From the NCBI GenBank assembly GCA_003569265.1, contig BGON01000001.1:186001-250000 (forward strand): 64,000 nucleotides of DNA. Reading direction: 5' to 3'. The notes under the pieces were generated by a model. That model worked only from the letters and a program-made list of their open reading frames with translations. It was not told the origin of the DNA and did not search any database. This DNA comes from Actinomycetota bacterium (GTDB lineage: Bacteria; Actinomycetota; Actinomycetes; Nanopelagicales; Nanopelagicaceae). The translations under genes were made by a program, and so were the position numbers. Of the stretch, positions 28,994 to 36,740 are shown one piece after another (within the stretch, counting starts at the first letter, position 1; the number at the start of each line of letters is the position of its first letter).

Positions 28994-29973
28994 TTCTCAA
29001 ATGGGTATTTCAACCCGATGTGAGAGCGCACGGTATCCATAATCTCCATAATGGCGATAGTGTCTTGCCATCTTAGAATCGGTGATTCTTTAGCACCGCT
29101 TTTAATTACTCGGGCAAATTCAACTGCTTGTTCACGCAATCCATGGCCTTTGTAATCCGATGGATATTCAGTAATTGTTCCATCAAAGAGGGTAAGGCGC
29201 ATAGAGGTTGGGTTATAGAAAGTTCTATTCACTTCTAGATAGCCATTAAGCCCTGCAATAACTGCGGTGCATGGGGTCTGCACAACCATTGTTGTGTTCA
29301 AAATAGCTTGGGCCCCATGGGGGTAATTAAAAATCATTGAGGTCTGAGCATCAACGCCTTTGTCGGTAAAAACTGAAGTGGAAGTTATTGACTCTGGGAC
29401 TCCTAAAATCATATGCGCAAAAGAGATGGGGTAAATTCCAAGATCAAGTAAGGCACCGCCTGCAAGTGACGGTTCTATGAGGCGCGCAATGTTTTGATCC
29501 GCTAAACGTTGACCGTGATCGGCATGAATAGTTGTAATGTGTCCCAGAACTCCACTGGCAACAATTTCTCGAATCTTGGCATAGTGCGGCAAAAAGCGGG
29601 CCCACATCGCTTCCATTAATGCCACATCATTGGCCTTAGCGGCTGCAACCATCTCTTTTGCCTCAGCCGCATTTACTGCAAATGGTTTCTCGCACAGAAC
29701 TGGCTTACCTGCATTAAGGGCTGCAATGACATTTTCTTTATGGGAAGGATGTGGGGTTGCAACATAAATAGCATCGATATCTGAATCCTTCATTAACTCT
29801 TCATAGCTTCCACACGCTTTCGCTCCTGGAATGCTCTTAACAAAGCTTTGAGCCTTTTCTAAATTTCTTGATCCAACTGCAGCAATTACGTGATCGCTAA
29901 GGAATGCGATGTCAGTTGCAAAGGCACGAGCAATGCCGCCAGTACCAATAACTCCCCATTTAAAATTACTCAC
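28990..29973 (-). CDS. Gfo/Idh/MocA-family oxidoreductase
   Basis: NAD(P)-dependent sugar or polyol dehydrogenase-like protein of 327 residues. The Rossmann motif GVIGTGGIARAFA is at the N-terminus and the family EKP motif is in PVLCEKPFAVN, with its catalytic Lys. The C-terminal alpha/beta domain has LLDLGIYPISF, typical of the dimeric dihydrodiol/xylose dehydrogenase-like branch. Substrate unknown. It overlaps the preceding small gene by 4 nt. Confidence 0.86.
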   Translation of the reverse strand: MSNFKWGVIGTGGIARAFATDIAFLSDHVIAAVGSRNLEKAQSFVKSIPGAKACGSYEELMKDSDIDAIYVATPHPSHKENVIAALNAGKPVLCEKPFAVNAAEAKEMVAAAKANDVALMEAMWARFLPHYAKIREIVASGVLGHITTIHADHGQRLADQNIARLIEPSLAGGALLDLGIYPISFAHMILGVPESITSTSVFTDKGVDAQTSMIFNYPHGAQAILNTTMVVQTPCTAVIAGLNGYLEVNRTFYNPTSMRLTLFDGTITEYPSDYKGHGLREQAVEFARVIKSGAKESPILRWQDTIAIMEIMDTVRSHIGLKYPFEN

Positions 29974-30236
29974 AGCGCAGCTCCATCATCTTCATGATAA
30001 CCACGGTGAAACCAACGATTAACTGCGCCCTTTATTGCACGCCACATCGCACGTGGTGATTGTCGTGGGGGATTGGGTGGGATAAACCGATTCGAATCTT
30101 GGATGGCATCTAGTTCATCTAAATACGTTGTTGGTGCGGATTCATCCAGCGACAGGGCAGAGACGATGGAATCAAATTCACTGCGAATGAGTTCCTCTTC
30201 ATCGAACTCATCAGGGCCTGGACGGGGATTGCTCAC
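29970..30236 (-). CDS. Small acidic/proline protein of unknown function
   Basis: I do not recognise a named family. The 88-residue product has a strongly acidic N-terminal half (GPDEFDEEELIRSEFDSIV), a proline segment DRFIPPNPPRQSPR and a basic, Trp-containing end (MWRAIKGAVNRWFHRGYHED). Small actinobacterial proteins with an acidic head and a Pro-rich RFxPPxPP motif often continue into membrane helices; here only a short amphipathic segment follows. It starts at GTG with CACTAT six nt upstream, a near-consensus -10, and overlaps the oxidoreductase gene by ATGA. Confidence 0.65.
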   Translation of the reverse strand: MSNPRPGPDEFDEEELIRSEFDSIVSALSLDESAPTTYLDELDAIQDSNRFIPPNPPRQSPRAMWRAIKGAVNRWFHRGYHEDDGAAL

Positions 30237-30268
30237 CCTCAGATAGTGTCATATCTGGCAATAGCCAC

Positions 30269-30274
30269 TAAATT
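30269..30274 (+). promoter_or_regulatory. -10 hexamer of leaderless acyltransferase gene
   Basis: TAAATT, 6 nt before ATG at 30281. Confidence 0.58.
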
Positions 30275-30280
30275 AGAGCC

Positions 30281-30982
30281 ATGCTCAGCAACCTGCCGTA
30301 TGCAACTTTGCGTGCGTTCTTGACGCCTTTTTTGATGGCCGGGTTTCGTCCCAAGGTAAGAGGTCTTCGCAATGTTCCAGCAAAAGGCCCGGTAATCATC
30401 GCTTCCAACCATTTATCTTTTAGCGATTCAATCTTTATGCCATTGGTAGTCCCACGAAAAGTTACCTTTTTGGCAAAGAGTGAGTACTTCACTTCACCTG
30501 GACCTAAAGGCCTTCTAAAGAAACTTACCTTCATAGCGCTGGGTCAGGTTCCGGTGGATCGCTCAGGCGGACGTCGCAGTGAAGCTGCCCTTATTACTGG
30601 TCTGAAAGTTTTGGCCGAGGGAGATTGCCTAGGTATTTATCCAGAAGGTACGCGCTCACCAGATGGTCGCCTTTATAAAGGTCGCACAGGAATTGCCCGT
30701 CTAGCAATTGAATCAGGGGCACCTGTTATTCCAGTGGCAATGTCTAACACAGACAAGATTCAACCCACAGGAAAATTGATTCCTAATCTTCACCGCGTGG
30801 GAATGCATTTTGGCAAACCCATGTATTTCGATGGTGATTCCACAGATTTGTTATATCTACGCGATGTCACAGATCAAATCATGAGTGTTATTCAAGCCAT
30901 GTCAGGCCAGGAATATGTTGATACATATGCACCAAAGAAATCAAAGCCTGATGACATTAACGTAGCTGGCGAGGAAGATTAA
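30281..30982 (+). CDS. 1-acyl-sn-glycerol-3-phosphate acyltransferase (PlsC-like)
   Basis: Membrane-associated acyltransferase making phosphatidic acid. The catalytic NHLSFSD (HX4D) and the substrate-binding YPEGTRSPDG with GRTGIARLA are clear. At 233 residues it is a normal single-domain member. It is near fadD and pimB as in mycobacteria, so it may serve phospholipid or PIM acylation. A paralogue is encoded at 42.4 kb. The stop shares TTAA with the convergent nuclease gene. Confidence 0.87.
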   Translation: MLSNLPYATLRAFLTPFLMAGFRPKVRGLRNVPAKGPVIIASNHLSFSDSIFMPLVVPRKVTFLAKSEYFTSPGPKGLLKKLTFIALGQVPVDRSGGRRSEAALITGLKVLAEGDCLGIYPEGTRSPDGRLYKGRTGIARLAIESGAPVIPVAMSNTDKIQPTGKLIPNLHRVGMHFGKPMYFDGDSTDLLYLRDVTDQIMSVIQAMSGQEYVDTYAPKKSKPDDINVAGEED

Positions 30983-31662
30983 AGAAGATCTAAAGCATTT
31001 CTTGTAGTTAAGAATTGGCAAGTGGTGCAGGTTGGTCCAGATTCAGGGATGTCACCCTCAAGCACCTTAATGAAATCGGCAATTACGCGGATAAAATTAT
31101 CGTGATCACGCTCTACTGACACATACTTTTGGTAAACACCAAAGCCACTGTTATCAGGGTTATCACCAACGGTGTGAGTTGGTTTCCACACAAGTAAGCC
31201 CATTGAAGCAACTTCCACAGCTTTTCCTGCAGCTGGATTTTCTAAGGCAAAGGCATATGCCTCTAACTGAGGAGAATAAAAGGCGCCACTATCTCGCTCT
31301 GAATCTGAAACTTTGCAATCGATTAATCCCACAGTTCCATCATCATTAGTTGAAACTAAGTCATATTTTCCTAATATGCGCCAGCGTGTGTCCTGACCAT
31401 TGATTTGAATCGGCTTGCTCTTAACGAATTCTCCCCATTTTGTAACAGTTCCAGGGCGAAGAGATGGATCAATAGTTGGCATATCTGCGCGTTGAAAGTA
31501 CTCCTCTTGCAGTGAGGACAAAGTGCCAACAAGTGGCATGGTCATAGGAGCGCTTACTTTGTACCAGTACTTAACCCATAAGCAACGTTTGCATGTTGAT
31601 AGACCAAAAGTTAAATCAGAAGGAGAGATGTTTTCGCGTGCTGGCTTTATAGGTTTTTTCAT
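30979..31662 (-). CDS. RecB-like PD-(D/E)XK nuclease with paired CxxC motifs
   Basis: Stand-alone nuclease-fold protein of 227 residues. The core shows GKYDLV, then LIDCKVSD (the D-x-K of the active site) and the RecB-family SPQLEAYAF (QxxxY) motif. Cysteines C24 and C27 (CKRC) near the N-terminus and a CTTC near residue 212 bracket the core and probably bind one Fe-S cluster or zinc, as the staple of AddB and Cas4 does, though those use a 1+3 spacing. No helicase or CRISPR genes are near. It lies 15 nt after the LysE gene on the same strand. Confidence 0.75.
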   Translation of the reverse strand: MKKPIKPARENISPSDLTFGLSTCKRCLWVKYWYKVSAPMTMPLVGTLSSLQEEYFQRADMPTIDPSLRPGTVTKWGEFVKSKPIQINGQDTRWRILGKYDLVSTNDDGTVGLIDCKVSDSERDSGAFYSPQLEAYAFALENPAAGKAVEVASMGLLVWKPTHTVGDNPDNSGFGVYQKYVSVERDHDNFIRVIADFIKVLEGDIPESGPTCTTCQFLTTRNALDLL

Positions 31663-31677
31663 ATGCCTATTGTGGCT

Positions 31678-32322
31678 CTAGCCACTGACAATTGCTAAGT
31701 ACAAAACCGACAGACCTAGAACAACCATGATGCTTCCTCCAGATGCGCGCAGTTTTTCCAGGCGGCTGGAGTCATTAGCTAGCCATGCGCGGGCGGTGCC
31801 TGCTAATAATCCCCAGGTGCCATCGGAGAAGAAGGCAAGAATTGAGAAAATCGCGCCAAGCAAAATCAACTGTGAGGTGATCTGCCCTTTTTCACGATCG
31901 ATAAACTGGGGAAGTACGGCAGCATAGAAAACTATCGCCTTGGGGTTGAGTGCTCCAACCCAAAACCCATCTCGCATAGAACGAAGTGCAGTGGGGGAGA
32001 CATCTCCTTGATTAGTCATATCGGATGCATGAGCTTTGCGTTGCCTGATGGCATCAATACCTAAGTAGATTAAATAGAGCCCACCGCCCCATTGCACTGC
32101 GATGTATGCAAGATCTGATCTTTGCAAGATTGGGCCAAGGCCAAGGGCCACGAAGACCGATAAAACAAAAGAACCGGAGACATTTCCTGCAACGGTGAAG
32201 ACTGCAACTGTGCGACCCCAGGCGATGGCCCGAGCGATTACAAATAAAACGCTTGGGCCAGGCGCCAAGATAATTATCATCGCGGCAACGATGTACTCAG
32301 CTAAGCGCGAAGGAATGACCAC
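31678..32322 (-). CDS. LysE-family amino acid/metabolite exporter
   Basis: Membrane protein of 214 residues with six hydrophobic helices. ILAPGPSVLFVIARAIAWG matches the LysE/RhtB GPxxxxV motif, and GFWVGALNPKAIVFYAAVLP is the second hallmark of the family. It probably exports an amino acid or related metabolite; the exact substrate is not predictable. It starts at a GTG with a -10 box seven nt upstream and is divergent from padR. Confidence 0.87.
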   Translation of the reverse strand: MVIPSRLAEYIVAAMIIILAPGPSVLFVIARAIAWGRTVAVFTVAGNVSGSFVLSVFVALGLGPILQRSDLAYIAVQWGGGLYLIYLGIDAIRQRKAHASDMTNQGDVSPTALRSMRDGFWVGALNPKAIVFYAAVLPQFIDREKGQITSQLILLGAIFSILAFFSDGTWGLLAGTARAWLANDSSRLEKLRASGGSIMVVLGLSVLYLAIVSG

Positions 32323-32329
32323 AGGTCAG

Positions 32330-32335
32330 ATAGTA
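32330..32335 (-). promoter_or_regulatory. -10 hexamer of leaderless LysE gene
   Basis: TACTAT, 7 nt before GTG at 32322. Confidence 0.58.
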
Positions 32336-32483
32336 GTTAGAGTCGCTACTGAGCGTGCATTGAGGGCTGCTGTCCCACATCAGGATCGCCGGCGTGGCCT
32401 ATTCCACACCTTAATCCCAGGTGAAATATGAGCGTGAGCGTGTTGCAAGTTGCGCCTGTAGACCTGTCCCAATAGATTACGGC

Positions 32484-32504
32484 TGTATATATCGAATGGA
32501 TACA
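32484..32504. promoter_or_regulatory. Inverted repeat, candidate PadR operator
   Basis: TGTAT and ATACA arms separated by 11 bp, about 28 bp upstream of the padR start at 32533. PadR proteins usually bind such ATGT/ACAT-type repeats and autoregulate. Binding by this PadR is inferred. Confidence 0.45.
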
Positions 32505-32532
32505 TTGACCGATAGGTGGGAGGGAGTAAGCG

Positions 32533-33063
32533 ATGCGCTCACGCAGTGAATCACTTGAGTTCGCCCTCCTTGGTCTTTTATCCCAGACCCCACTCCATGG
32601 CTATGAGCTTCGAAAGCGCATGGGCACAATCTTTGGGCCATTTCGTGCACTCTCATTTTCAGTTCTCTACCCACAGCTACGCAGAATGTTGGAAGCCGGC
32701 CTTATAGAAGAGACAGTTGTGGATTCTCCATCTCGGCGCTCGCGGATCGTTTATGACATTACAGATAAAGGTCAAGCTCGCTTTGAGAATCTGACAGAGA
32801 CCGTTAGTCCTGAGACATGGGAAGACGAAGGCTTTGAAATCCGCTTTGCATTTTTTTCTCCAACATCTTCAAAGAACAGAGTAAGAATTCTTGAGGGACG
32901 CCATCGTCGCCTTAAGGAGAAAGCAGAGATTCTGCGCGGTGAACTCGAGAAGTCACCGATTGGAATCGATAAATATCTAGAGGAGTGGCGACGTCACTCA
33001 CTGGACTCAGCTGATCGAGAGATTGCTTGGCTGGAAAAAATGATCAAAACCGAGAGGAAATAG
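32533..33063 (+). CDS. PadR-family transcriptional regulator
   Basis: Winged-helix regulator of 176 residues. The N-terminal PadR domain (about 8-85) contains FALLGLLSQTPLHGYELRKRMG and SFSVLYPQLRRMLEAGLIEE. The C-terminal half is a charged dimerisation coiled coil (RVRILEGRHRRLKEKAEIL). Preceded by a GGGAGGGAG purine tract rather than a leaderless signal. It lies 1 nt before ino1, a pair conserved in actinobacteria including Mycobacterium (Rv0047c and ino1), so it most likely regulates inositol synthesis. Confidence 0.9.
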   Translation: MRSRSESLEFALLGLLSQTPLHGYELRKRMGTIFGPFRALSFSVLYPQLRRMLEAGLIEETVVDSPSRRSRIVYDITDKGQARFENLTETVSPETWEDEGFEIRFAFFSPTSSKNRVRILEGRHRRLKEKAEILRGELEKSPIGIDKYLEEWRRHSLDSADREIAWLEKMIKTERK

Positions 33064-33064
33064 A

Positions 33065-34160
33065 GTGAACATAACAACCGGTAAAGGCGACATCCGTGTT
33101 GCAATCGTTGGCGTAGGAAACTGTGCTAACTCTTTAGTTCAAGGCGTTACTTACTATAAGGATGCTGCCCTTGATCAAGAGATCCCAGGTCTTATGCATG
33201 CAACAGTTGGGGCGTATCACATTTCAAATGTGAAGTTCGTTGCAGCCTTTGACGTTGATGCAAAGAAGGTTGGTCTAGATCTAGCTGATGCCATTTGGGC
33301 CAGCGAGAACAACACCATTAAATTCTCTGATGTTGCAAAGACTGGTATTCCAGTTCTACGCGGTGTAACAAATGATGGTCTTGGAAAGTACTACCGCGAG
33401 ACAATCAAAGAATCCGATACCCCTGCAGTGGACGTCGTTGCAGTATTAAAGGAAGAACAAGTAGATATTTGATCTGCTACTTGCCAGTGGGATCAGAAGT
33501 TGCTGCTAAGTACTACGCTCAGTGCGCAATCGATGCAGGATGTGCTTTTGTTAACGCACTTCCAGTCTTCATCGCATCAGATCCAGTATGGGAAAAGAAG
33601 TTTGCTGATGCAGGCCTTCCAATCGTGGGAGATGACATCAAGAGCCAGGTGGGTGCAACAATTACTCACCGCATCATGGCTAAGTTGTTCCAAGATCGCG
33701 GTGTTCACCTCGATCGCACTTACCAATTAAATGTTGGTGGAAATATGGACTTCAAGAACATGCTCGAGCGTGATCGCCTTGAATCCAAAAGATTTCAAAA
33801 ACTAACTCTGTAACATCACAGTTAGAGCATGATTTGGGTGATAAGAATGTCCACATCGGACCTTCTGACTATATTCCATGGCTAGATGATCGCAAGTGGG
33901 CCTACGTTCGCCTCGAAGGCCGCGCTTTTGGCGATGTTCCTCTTAACTTGGAATACAAGTTGGAAGTATGGGATTCACCTAACTCTGCTGGTGTAATCAT
34001 CGATGCATTACGTTGTGCCAAGATCGGTCTTGATCGCAAGATTGGTGGAGCTCTGCTTTCGCCTTCTAGCTACTTTATGAAGACACCACCTGTTCAGTAC
34101 ACGGATGAGCAAGCTCATAATAAGGTTGAAGATTTCATCACTGGAAAGATTGAACGCTAG
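33065..34160 (+). CDS. ino1: myo-Inositol-1-phosphate synthase (two frameshifts)
   Basis: NAD-dependent enzyme turning glucose 6-phosphate into inositol 1-phosphate, the entry to phosphatidylinositol and PIMs. The sequence reads in three frames: 33065-33472 with [16 protein letters not shown], then [17 protein letters not shown] to [16 protein letters not shown], then [19 protein letters not shown] to the end. Adding one T at 33468-33470 and one A at 33787-33790 restores 365 codons with all conserved blocks intact. The GTG start has GAGGAAA upstream. The strong terminator at 34183-34215 ends the padR-ino1 unit. Probably functional in life, with indels in the assembly. Confidence 0.9.
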
Positions 34161-34182
34161 CTAAAAAAAGGAAGTAGAAATG

Positions 34183-34215
34183 AAAAGGCCCCCGGTATTA
34201 ACCAGGGGGCCTTTT
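34183..34215 (+). terminator. Intrinsic terminator between ino1 and the LuxR-type gene
   Basis: An 11-bp inverted repeat, AAAAGGCCCCC with GGGGGCCTTTT, encloses an 11-nt loop. The flanking A and T runs make it work in both directions, for the two convergent genes. It is the only clear rho-independent terminator I found in the window. Confidence 0.85.
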
Positions 34216-34240
34216 CTAACCCTTCAGTGACCGTGATTGA

Positions 34241-34570
34241 TTAGAGGGAATTAGTCAACGTGACGGTTGCACATGACTGGCCATCTGGGCCAAGTTCAAA
34301 GTGTGAACAAGCAACGTGCAGTGAATCAAATGCTTTATCACCGTAATGTGCTCGAAATGCTAGAGCAAGAAGAACACGCAAATTTGTTTCACTATCAGAT
34401 TTGATTCCAAAGACCTGGGCACTTCGGCTAACAGTATTTTCTATGGTTTTTTCAGTGTGGGCGGTTTCATGAGCTATTGAGGCATTTGATTTACCTTCAC
34501 ACAAAAGGTTGAGAACTAACTTCTCAAAGGGAGAAAGCTCCCGTGCTGCAATTGTTATATCTCTAGCCAT
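34241..34570 (-). CDS. Single-domain LuxR-type HTH protein
   Basis: Protein of 109 residues consisting of little more than a LuxR/GerE DNA-binding domain (about 10-75: LSPFEKLVLNLLCEGKS, EKTIENTVSRSAQVFGI). There is no receiver or ligand-binding domain. The tail DSLHVACSHFELGPDGQSC has two Cys and one His and may be sensory. The start at 34570 is chosen because AGAGGTG precedes it; an in-frame extension to 34678 would overlap the divergent hydratase gene. The target is unknown. Confidence 0.75.
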   Translation of the reverse strand: MARDITIAARELSPFEKLVLNLLCEGKSNASIAHETAHTEKTIENTVSRSAQVFGIKSDSETNLRVLLALAFRAHYGDKAFDSLHVACSHFELGPDGQSCATVTLTNSL

Positions 34571-34632
34571 CGTAATAGTCACCTCTCCGCGGTGTTTCCA
34601 TTGTCCTACTTTGTTCAGGGGAATATCACCCC

Positions 34633-34638
34633 TAAGAT
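34633..34638 (+). promoter_or_regulatory. -10 hexamer of leaderless enoyl-CoA hydratase gene
   Basis: TAAGAT, 6 nt before ATG at 34645. Confidence 0.58.
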
Positions 34639-34644
34639 GCGTTA

Positions 34645-35391
34645 ATGAATGAAATCTTGGCCACTCAGGCGGGCTCAATACTGACCCTTTCCTTCAATCG
34701 CCCCGCAAAGATGAATGCTCTGACGCGTGCGATGTATGCAGGCTTAGCTAAGGGCCTCAATGATGCTGCGGGGGATTTTGGTATTCGTGCCGTGATTCTT
34801 ACAAGTGAAGGTGATCACTTCACTGCCGGTAATGACATCGTCGATTTTATGGACAATCCACCAACAAGTGATTCATCAGAGGTTGCCCAATTCTTAGCGG
34901 CGTTACTTAACTTTCCAAAACCACTCATTGCTGCGGTTAAAGGCAATGTAGTTGGAGTTGGAACGACAATGCTGCTGCACTGCGATGTTGTTGTCGCCGC
35001 ACCTTCTGCCAGCTTCTCTATGCCCTTTGCATCCCTTGGTTTAGTTCCTGAAGCAGGTTCAAGTTTCCTCTTTCCTGCCCTAGTGGGATATCAAAGAGCA
35101 GCTAAGATTTTCTTTACAGGTGAATCTTTTGGCGCAGATGCCGCCCTTGATATGGGATTAATTGCAGAAATTGATCCAGATGCATTGGCTGCTGCAACCA
35201 AAATTGCTCAACATATTGCCGAACAACCACCACAGGCAATCATTAACACCAAAGCCCTGCTTAAAGCGCGCAATCACGAATCAGTGGCAGCGGTGATGAA
35301 GGCAGAGTTTGAGATCTTTGCCATGGCTTTGCAATCAGATGAAGCGATGGAAGCTTTTATGAAGTTTATGGCCAAGAAAGGGAAATCATGA
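34645..35391 (+). CDS. Enoyl-CoA hydratase/isomerase family protein
   Basis: Crotonase-fold protein of 248 residues. Oxyanion-hole segments are recognisable: EGDHFTAGNDIVDF (first) and KGNVVGVGTTMLLHCDVVVA (second), followed by FASLGLVPEAGSSFL with the region of the catalytic Glu. It resembles the single-domain hydratases or isomerases that serve short-chain or unsaturated acyl-CoA. It overlaps the SDR gene by ATGA, so the two probably act in one acyl-CoA or side-chain pathway. Confidence 0.85.
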   Translation: MNEILATQAGSILTLSFNRPAKMNALTRAMYAGLAKGLNDAAGDFGIRAVILTSEGDHFTAGNDIVDFMDNPPTSDSSEVAQFLAALLNFPKPLIAAVKGNVVGVGTTMLLHCDVVVAAPSASFSMPFASLGLVPEAGSSFLFPALVGYQRAAKIFFTGESFGADAALDMGLIAEIDPDALAAATKIAQHIAEQPPQAIINTKALLKARNHESVAAVMKAEFEIFAMALQSDEAMEAFMKFMAKKGKS

Positions 35392-36218
35392 CACTTGCCG
35401 GAAAGCGCATATTCATCACAGGAGGATCGCGTGGTATTGGTTTAGCAATCGCGTTGCGCGCAGCAGCTGATGGTGCATCCGTAGCAATTGCCGCTAAAAC
35501 ATCAGAACCCAATCCAAAACTTCCAGGAACTATTCACACAGCAGCAGCTGAAATTGAAGCCGCTGGTGGAAAAGCCCTTGCTATTCAATGTGATCTTCGA
35601 GATGAACTTCAGATTGAAGCTACAGTTAATCAAGCAGCAGAAGCCTTTGGTGGAATAGATATTCTGGTCAATAATGCCAGTGCTATTAATTTGACCCGCA
35701 CAGATGCAACACCAGCTAAGCGCTTTGATCTTATGTTTGATGTGAACGTGCGAGGCACTTTTCTAACTTCTCAAGCTGCTTTGCCACATCTTCGCAAATC
35801 AGCTGCTGATGGTCGTAATCCTCATATTTTGAACCTGTCACCACCGCTATCAATGAAGCCTGTGTGGTTTAAAAACCATGTTGCATACACAATGGCTAAA
35901 TACGGTATGAGTATGTGTGTATTGGGAATGGCTGAAGAGTTTAAACGCGATGGCATTGCGGTAAATGCCTTGTGGCCCCGCACGGTTATTGATACTGCAG
36001 CTCTTCAAATGATTCCAGGAATTGATGCGCTAGCTGGTCGTAAGCCCGAAATCTTGGCAGATGCTGCATACATCATCTTTAATCGCCCATCTAGCGAGTG
36101 CACAGGAAACTTCTTTGTCGATGATGAATTATTGGCTTCAGAGGGAATTACTGATCTAGAGAAGTATTCTGTTACTCCCGGTACAAAGGATTTCCTTCTC
36201 GACTTCTTTCTTGACTAG
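35388..36218 (+). CDS. Short-chain dehydrogenase (HSDL2-like)
   Basis: NAD(P)-dependent oxidoreductase of 276 residues. Cofactor motif TGGSRGIG at 10-17, NNAS motif in ILVNNASAINL, and the active-site YTMAK with Y167 and K171. The conserved LNLSPPLSMKPVWFKNHVAYT block is characteristic of the HSDL2-like branch, which handles long-chain or hydroxysteroid-type substrates. It is the second gene of a hydratase-SDR unit. The copC promoter overlaps its stop codon. Confidence 0.85.
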   Translation: MTLAGKRIFITGGSRGIGLAIALRAAADGASVAIAAKTSEPNPKLPGTIHTAAAEIEAAGGKALAIQCDLRDELQIEATVNQAAEAFGGIDILVNNASAINLTRTDATPAKRFDLMFDVNVRGTFLTSQAALPHLRKSAADGRNPHILNLSPPLSMKPVWFKNHVAYTMAKYGMSMCVLGMAEEFKRDGIAVNALWPRTVIDTAALQMIPGIDALAGRKPEILADAAYIIFNRPSSECTGNFFVDDELLASEGITDLEKYSVTPGTKDFLLDFFLD

Positions 36219-36221
36219 GAT
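36216..36221 (+). promoter_or_regulatory. -10 hexamer of leaderless copC
   Basis: TAGGAT, 6 nt before ATG at 36228. Its first three bases are the stop codon of the SDR gene. Confidence 0.5.
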
Positions 36222-36227
36222 GGAAAA

Positions 36228-36738
36228 ATGATTAAGAAAATCCTTGTATGTACTATTGCCTCCCTGTTTGCCTTCCCAATTACAGCCTTTGCCCATGGGG
36301 AAATGGTTCAGGCTACCCCAGCAGTAGATTCAAACGTTCTCACAGCACCTCAAGATGTTTCCATTGAATTTGATGGAAAGCTACAAACTATTGGAAATGC
36401 TGTAGTCAACTTGATCACAGTTACTGACAATCAGGGTCAAGTAATCTCATCACCAACTTCAGTTGTTGAGGCAAACAAGATTTCTACAAGACTCCTGTTA
36501 ACTGACATCACTGGGTTAGTTTTAGTGCGTTACAGAATAGTTTCAGAGGATGGGCACCCAGTAGAAGGAGATTACAGCTTCACAGTGGGGGAAAACCCAA
36601 TCATGATGAGTGCCCAAGGTGAAGAATCTGTAGAATCAAAAATGAATCATCATTAAATATCGGCGGAATTGTTTTGATTATCTTTCTCATAATTTTGCAG
36701 TCGGATACATTATTAAAGAGAAAAAGGATAAGAAATAG
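36228..36738 (+). CDS. copC: CopC-domain copper-binding protein (two frameshifts in the membrane anchor)
   Basis: Secreted, membrane-anchored copper-binding protein. A signal peptide ends AFA|HGEM, so His becomes the mature N-terminus, as in CopC Cu(II) sites. The DGH of SEDGHPVEG supplies the other two ligands. The readable frame stops at 36656, but adding one T at 36653-36654 and one T at 36693-36696 continues it into a transmembrane helix (IGGIVLIIFLIIFAVGYII) and a Lys-rich tail, giving 170 residues, the usual architecture. No copD follows; a cytosine-type permease does. Confidence 0.82.
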
Positions 36739-36740
36739 TT

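Noticed and set aside
30979-31662. Cas4 of a CRISPR system
   Set aside because: No repeats or other cas genes are present, and the cysteine spacing differs.
32323-32532. Small RNA gene (SRP-like or 6C-like) between LysE and padR genes
   Set aside because: I looked for the conserved SRP loop and C-rich paired hairpins on both strands and found none. Only the promoter and operator candidates are supportable.
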